Of a stretch of DNA of 64,000 bases, positions 60,560-64,000 are shown piece by piece. A program made the translations under genes and the position numbers. The stretch spans positions 167,801-231,800 of the forward strand of contig CAKTQV010000004.1 in the NCBI GenBank assembly GCA_934597255.1, in the 5' to 3' direction. This DNA comes from an uncultured Oscillospiraceae bacterium. GTDB taxonomy: Bacteria; Bacillota; Clostridia; Oscillospirales; Oscillospiraceae. Each line of letters begins with the position of its first letter. Position 1 is the stretch's first letter. The notes beneath the pieces were generated by a model. That model was given only the letters and a program-made list of their open reading frames with translations, was not told where the DNA came from and made no database searches.

Positions 60560-61852
60560 ATGGACGCGCAAGAGCAATACGAGCAGAAAAAAAGCAGTCT
60601 GGACGGCTGTCTGGCGCGGATCGAAAACGGGGACACCATCGCCGTTTCCGGCGTCATCACGGAGCCGGTGAGCTTTCTGGGGAGCCTGTCGAAGATCATT
60701 CCGCGGCTCCGGGACGTTACGGTCGTCAAAAGCAAGGACAACGAGTATGACTATCTGCGCGATCCGGCGACGCGGGGACATGTGGAGACCATCGGCCATT
60801 TCTACGGCCCGGCCTTCCGTGCCGGCCACCGGCTCGGCATCACGTCCTACATCCCCTCCGATCTGCACAACTATATGTCCGAGCGCGTGCGCTACCGGCC
60901 GAACAACGTCTTTGTGGCGAAGGTGGCCGATATGCAAAACGGCTGCTTCCAGATCCCCTACTGCCAGATGTTCGAGCGCGAGGCCTATGAATGCGCGGAC
61001 AAGGTCATTCTCGAGGTCAATCCGCGCTTTCGCCGCGTGCGCGGCGGCCTGGACATCCCCATCGGGCGGGTCACGGCCTTTTTCGTTTCGGACACGCCCT
61101 TTTTCACCATCGAGCGCTCGGTCCCGACGGAGATGGAGAAAAAGATCGGCCGCTATGTGGCCGACATGATCGGCGACGGCGACTGCATCCAGCTTGGCAT
61201 CGGCGGACTGCCGGACGCGGTGGGGGAGTATCTGAAGGAGAAAAACGACCTCGGCATCCACACGGAGGTGCTGTCGTCGTCCATGGCGGATCTGATCGAG
61301 CGCGGCAACGCCAACGGAAAATATAAAAACCTCAACCCCGGCGAGCATATCTGCTGCTTCTGCCTGGGGGACGAGCATCTTTACGACGTCATCGCGTCGG
61401 AGCCTGCCTGCCGCATCGTGCCGAGCAGCTACGGAAACGACCCGTTCGTCATCGCGCGCAACCGGAACATGAAATCCGTCAACACGGCGCTGGAGATCGA
61501 TCTGACCGGCCAGATATGCTCCGAGAGCATCGGAGCCAGCCAGTATTCCGGGACCGGCGGCGCCACGGATTACGCCTACGGCGCCATGCATTCCGAGGGC
61601 GGCCGCAGCATCATCGCCTTTGCGTCCACGGCCAGGGGCGGGAGCGTGTCGAAGATCAAGGCCGTGCTCACGCCGGGCGCCGGCGTGTCCATCACGCGCA
61701 ACCATGCCGACACCATCGTTACGGAATACGGCGTGGCGGAGCTGCGCGGACGGACGATACGCGAGCGCGTGGACGCGCTCATCGCCATCGCCCATCCGGA
61801 TTTCCGTGCGGAGCTGCGCCGCCAGGCGCGGGAATACGGCATCGTTGTCTGA
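60560..61852 (+). CDS. Acyl-CoA transferase, acetyl-CoA hydrolase/4-hydroxybutyrate CoA-transferase family (copy 2)
   Basis: This 430-residue paralogue of the preceding protein is colinear with it, 10 nt downstream. It has GIGGLPD (213-219), catalytic Glu236 in GIHTEVL, and the same NTALEIDLTGQICSESIG block. Differences are concentrated in the first domain and in the acyl-binding positions after the catalytic Glu (SSSMADL versus TSACADL). The two may form a heteromer, or handle two different acids of one pathway. AAAGGAG precedes the ATG. Confidence 0.88.
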   Translation: MDAQEQYEQKKSSLDGCLARIENGDTIAVSGVITEPVSFLGSLSKIIPRLRDVTVVKSKDNEYDYLRDPATRGHVETIGHFYGPAFRAGHRLGITSYIPSDLHNYMSERVRYRPNNVFVAKVADMQNGCFQIPYCQMFEREAYECADKVILEVNPRFRRVRGGLDIPIGRVTAFFVSDTPFFTIERSVPTEMEKKIGRYVADMIGDGDCIQLGIGGLPDAVGEYLKEKNDLGIHTEVLSSSMADLIERGNANGKYKNLNPGEHICCFCLGDEHLYDVIASEPACRIVPSSYGNDPFVIARNRNMKSVNTALEIDLTGQICSESIGASQYSGTGGATDYAYGAMHSEGGRSIIAFASTARGGSVSKIKAVLTPGAGVSITRNHADTIVTEYGVAELRGRTIRERVDALIAIAHPDFRAELRRQAREYGIVV

Positions 61853-61895
61853 TATGGCCCGAAGGGCTTAAAAATTTTACAGGAGGATCAGAAGT

Positions 61896-62918
61896 ATGGG
61901 ACAACCCATGGCAGACTATGTCAAGCTGCCGGAGCTTGACGAGTATAAGGAATGGTTCAAGGATTTTGCCGATCTGTACCGGGAGGACGGCATTCTGCAG
62001 GTCACCTGGAAGACCAAGAATCTTCCCATGCATCACAGCGGCATGAGCCACCGGGCCATGAGCCAGCTCACCCGCATGATCTCGATGGACTGGAAAAACG
62101 AGATCATCATCTACACCCACATCGGCGACAGCTGGATGACCGAATCCGACCCCAACGGCTGGGAGACCTATTCCGAGCTGCCCACGCAGCGCTTCCAGCA
62201 TCAGTACTTTGACGACACCAACCTCATCAAGAACATGGTCTTTGACCTGGACGTTCCCACCATCGGCGCCATTCCCGGCCCCGGCTTCCACTGGGACTCC
62301 GCCATGCTCTGCGATCTGACCATCTGCTCCGAGGACACCTGGATGGAGGTCCCCCACGCGCACGGCGGCCTGGTCCCCGGCGACGGCATGGGTCTGATGG
62401 CGCAGCACTACTTCGGCACCAAGCGCGGCAACTATTATATGATGACCGCCCGTCAGTGGACGGCGCAGCAGATGCTCGACTGGGGCATGGTCAGCGAGGT
62501 CGTCCCCAAGGGCACCGTGCTCGACCGCGCGTGGGAGATCGCCCGCATGTGGAAGCACATGAGCTATGAAAACCGCACCATCATGTCCAATCTGGCCAAG
62601 CGTCCGCTCAAGAAGCTGCTGGTCGAGGATCTCAAGCTGCACACCGTTTCCGAGCAGTACGGCTCGCTGCTGAGCATCTTCGGCGGCACCATGGGCGACG
62701 TGCACGACGGACAGCAGGACGAGAAGTACATCAGCCAGACCAACGACTGGCGCTACTGCCACGACTGGATGCAGCAGCCGCCCACGCGCGAGAGCTGGGA
62801 CGGCTTCCGCACGAAGCCCTTCGAGTGGTTCAAGAAGGTCGAGGCCGGCGAGGAGGTCAACCCCTTCGCCTCCAAGCCCTGCGAACCGTACCGCCCCAAG
62901 CCCGCCGACGCGAAATAA
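61896..62918 (+). CDS. Crotonase-fold enzyme resembling 6-oxocamphor hydrolase (C-C hydrolase type)
   Basis: This 340-residue crotonase-superfamily protein has the oxyanion-hole region GAIPGPGFHWDSAMLCDLTICSED and the segment HAHGGLVPGDGMGLMAQHYFGTKRGNYYMMTARQWTAQQMLDWGMVSEVV. The VPGDG with a preceding His (His156, Asp163), the GtkRGnYymmTa stretch and an extended N- and C-terminus resemble 6-oxocamphor hydrolase more than enoyl-CoA hydratases, which would carry Glu at these sites. It may cleave a cyclic 1,3-diketone or act on a CoA ester made by the upstream transferases. Codons are strongly C-ending, which suggests high expression. GGAGG is 12 nt before the ATG. Confidence 0.75.
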   Translation: MGQPMADYVKLPELDEYKEWFKDFADLYREDGILQVTWKTKNLPMHHSGMSHRAMSQLTRMISMDWKNEIIIYTHIGDSWMTESDPNGWETYSELPTQRFQHQYFDDTNLIKNMVFDLDVPTIGAIPGPGFHWDSAMLCDLTICSEDTWMEVPHAHGGLVPGDGMGLMAQHYFGTKRGNYYMMTARQWTAQQMLDWGMVSEVVPKGTVLDRAWEIARMWKHMSYENRTIMSNLAKRPLKKLLVEDLKLHTVSEQYGSLLSIFGGTMGDVHDGQQDEKYISQTNDWRYCHDWMQQPPTRESWDGFRTKPFEWFKKVEAGEEVNPFASKPCEPYRPKPADAK

Positions 62919-63143
62919 AAAAGAAAGCCTCTGCGCCATAGCTGGGTGTACGTAAGACAGTATTGCGCTAAGATTGACGAAGCGGCACGAAACCGCATGG
63001 AGTTGATCGTGCCGGAGCTGGCGAAGCGAAACGGCGTGACCGAGCAACTGAAAGCCGATAACCAAATGGAATGGGTACGGCAGATGAACGCTTGCAAGGC
63101 ACAGGCAGAAGCTATCGTGAAGTTTGAGCTGATTTATGATTGA
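62919..63143 (+). pseudogene. TnpV-like transposon protein, truncated remnant
   Basis: The frame from 62919 to the TGA at 63143 encodes a C-terminal part matching TnpV proteins of clostridial transposons: KIDEAARNRMELIVPELAKRNGVTEQLKADNQMEWVRQMN...AEAIVKFELIYD. The preceding LRHSW resembles an earlier part of the family (LRHrYL), so an internal segment seems to be missing. No good ribosome site is present and the sequence begins directly at the crotonase stop codon. It is a scar of a mobile element. Confidence 0.65.
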
Positions 63144-63150
63144 CACCGAG

Positions 63151-63184
63151 AACGCCCGGACGAAAAATGTTTGGGCGTTTCTTG
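63151..63184 (+). terminator. Hairpin after the TnpV remnant
   Basis: GAACGCCC / GGGCGTTTC arms with inner AC/GT pair, followed by CTTGTG; plausible terminator within the mobile-element segment. Confidence 0.5.
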
Positions 63185-63329
63185 TGCAAATGGTAGAAAA
63201 GTTCAAACTTTTATGCTATACTTTAATATAAGAAAGTGTATTGTGCCTATCAAGTCATCACGGAGTGTTCACAAAGGTATGCTACAATCTCTAATATATA
63301 AACTTGAATTTGGCAAGGAGTTATTTCCT

Positions 63330-63767
63330 ATGAACGATATTGAAATTGGATTGCAAATGTACAAAAAAGCCACAGATTTCGTCAATAAAAGATTTCCGAG
63401 TGGTTGGGGCGGCTGTGCTGTCATTTTTACAGAAGACCAACAGTATTTGATATCCGTGGCGTTAGAGTCTTTCAACGCAGGAGCAGGCTTATGCATGGAA
63501 ACGGGAGCAATGTGTGAAGCACAAAAGCTCAACTTGCGAATTACACATTCATTATGTGTTTCGAGAGAGAGCGAGAATAGCGATTTTAGAATTTTGACCG
63601 CTTGCGGCATGTGTCAAGAAAGATTTAGATATTGGGGTGGTAATGTCAAAATAGCAATCACCAACCTCAATAATGAGATTATATTCAAAACATTAGATGA
63701 ACTGTCGCATCATTATTGGGGCAATGCATTTCCAAAATCCGAACGGGAAGAATACGACAATCAATAA
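63330..63767 (+). CDS. Cytidine/blasticidin deaminase-like zinc enzyme, AT-rich
   Basis: This 145-residue protein fits the cytidine-deaminase fold: a start helix (IGLQMYKKATDFVNKRF), GWGGCAVIFTEDQQYLISVAL, the first zinc motif CMETGAMCEA (Cys55, catalytic Glu57) and the second ACGMCQERF (Cys92, Cys95). The first ligand is Cys, as in free-nucleoside deaminases; the size and composition are closer to blasticidin-S-deaminase-like proteins than to housekeeping Cdd. The substrate is unknown. AAGGAG lies 9 nt before the ATG, and an extended -10 (TGCTATACT) is at 63214-63222. AT-rich codons mark it as acquired. Confidence 0.7.
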   Translation: MNDIEIGLQMYKKATDFVNKRFPSGWGGCAVIFTEDQQYLISVALESFNAGAGLCMETGAMCEAQKLNLRITHSLCVSRESENSDFRILTACGMCQERFRYWGGNVKIAITNLNNEIIFKTLDELSHHYWGNAFPKSEREEYDNQ

Positions 63768-63846
63768 TCCGTTAGGCAAATTCCAATTTGTGGGGAATAG
63801 AAAATTTCAGTTTTACGAAGCTGAGAAACCCCTTTAGGAACTAAAG

Positions 63847-63935
63847 GGCGCACTTCTATACTCTCTGTCGAGAGTAGTGCGTCCTGCGGAGCTCCATTCC
63901 CGGTCAGCAGAAGAAAACTGCTCGACCGAGAATGT
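63847..63935. repeat. Two long hairpins at the window end (mobile-element type)
   Basis: GCGCACT...ACTCTC / GAGAGT-AGTGCG (about 63850-63882) and CATTC-CGGTC-GCAG / CTGC-GACCG-GAATG (about 63893-63935, loop AAGAAAA) follow each other. The stretch 63768-64000 holds no supported gene. Such tandem hairpins are usual in non-coding parts of integrative elements. Confidence 0.45.
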
Positions 63936-64000
63936 TGCGTCACTTCGTTCCGTCAAGGTGGCTACACCCCCTTGCGCCGCTAAAGCGGCTATCCCCTGTG

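Noticed and set aside
63761..63943. A 60-codon minus-strand ORF at the window end
   Set aside because: It runs through the two hairpins, has no ribosome site and no recognisable domain.

Overview
The window is a contiguous piece of a high-GC, endospore-forming, anaerobic Firmicute chromosome, most like a gut Clostridia/Oscillospiraceae-type butyrate producer. The evidence is a complete spoIIAA-spoIIAB-sigF operon, an [FeFe]-hydrogenase end, thiolase and CoA-transferase genes of acyl-CoA metabolism, a group II ECF transporter module, arginine deiminase, phosphoketolase, strong GGAGG ribosome sites, and frequent TTG/GTG starts. The species cannot be named from the sequence alone. High GC makes long antisense open frames common, and these were ignored.

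Layout. 1-10.7 kb: the hydrogenase C-terminus, then a long minus-strand block (rRNA-type methyltransferase, ecfA1, ecfA2, ecfT, truA, DUF5711, cvpA, clpE-like, ABC exporter) behind one near-consensus promoter at 10.7 kb. 10.8-12.3 kb: SGNH hydrolase and DUF4358 lipoprotein. 12.4-18.3 kb: a GyrI-like protein and an arginine operon argG-argH-SBP-permease-argF with a palindrome over its promoter. 18.4-22.1 kb: response regulator, histidine kinase and HtrA protease, resembling a secretion-stress unit. 22.2-25.5 kb: a polar amino acid ABC transporter followed by a binding-protein-like lipoprotein whose two sequence halves are in swapped order. 25.6-30.5 kb: a degenerate GH3-like anchored protein, acetoacetate-type CoA-transferase subunits, thiolase, and a Pro-repeat lipoprotein. 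30.5-34.5 kb: mnmG, mnmA, a PAS protein and DUF4234. 34.6-42.8 kb: DegV, a membrane XRE regulator, an orphan PqqD-like protein, prmA, phosphoketolase, an O-antigen-ligase-like protein, and arginine deiminase.

42.8-47.7 kb: an anchored repeat protein, abutting tRNA-Asp/tRNA-Thr, barstar, a collagen-like protein, an AT-richer patch (XRE, YcxB-like) beside tRNA-Leu, and an EamA transporter. 47.7-56.9 kb: glnS, an HtrA-like protein with a destroyed active site, a divergent flavin thioredoxin reductase-like gene with thioredoxin and valS, the spoIIA operon, and an XRE/zinc-ribbon protein. 56.9-62.9 kb: two LysR regulators separated by a structured intergenic segment with its own promoter and terminator, then two tandem CoA-transferases and a 6-oxocamphor-hydrolase-like crotonase. 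62.9-64 kb: a mobile-element scar (TnpV fragment, AT-rich cytidine-deaminase-like gene, long hairpins).

The most interesting items are the apparently circularly permuted binding protein (24783-25547), the structured intergenic RNA candidate (about 57906-58056), the thioredoxin reductase-like protein lacking NADPH motifs opposite a dead protease, the LysR-linked CoA-transferase/crotonase cluster, and the arginine operon carrying a transporter without its ATPase.
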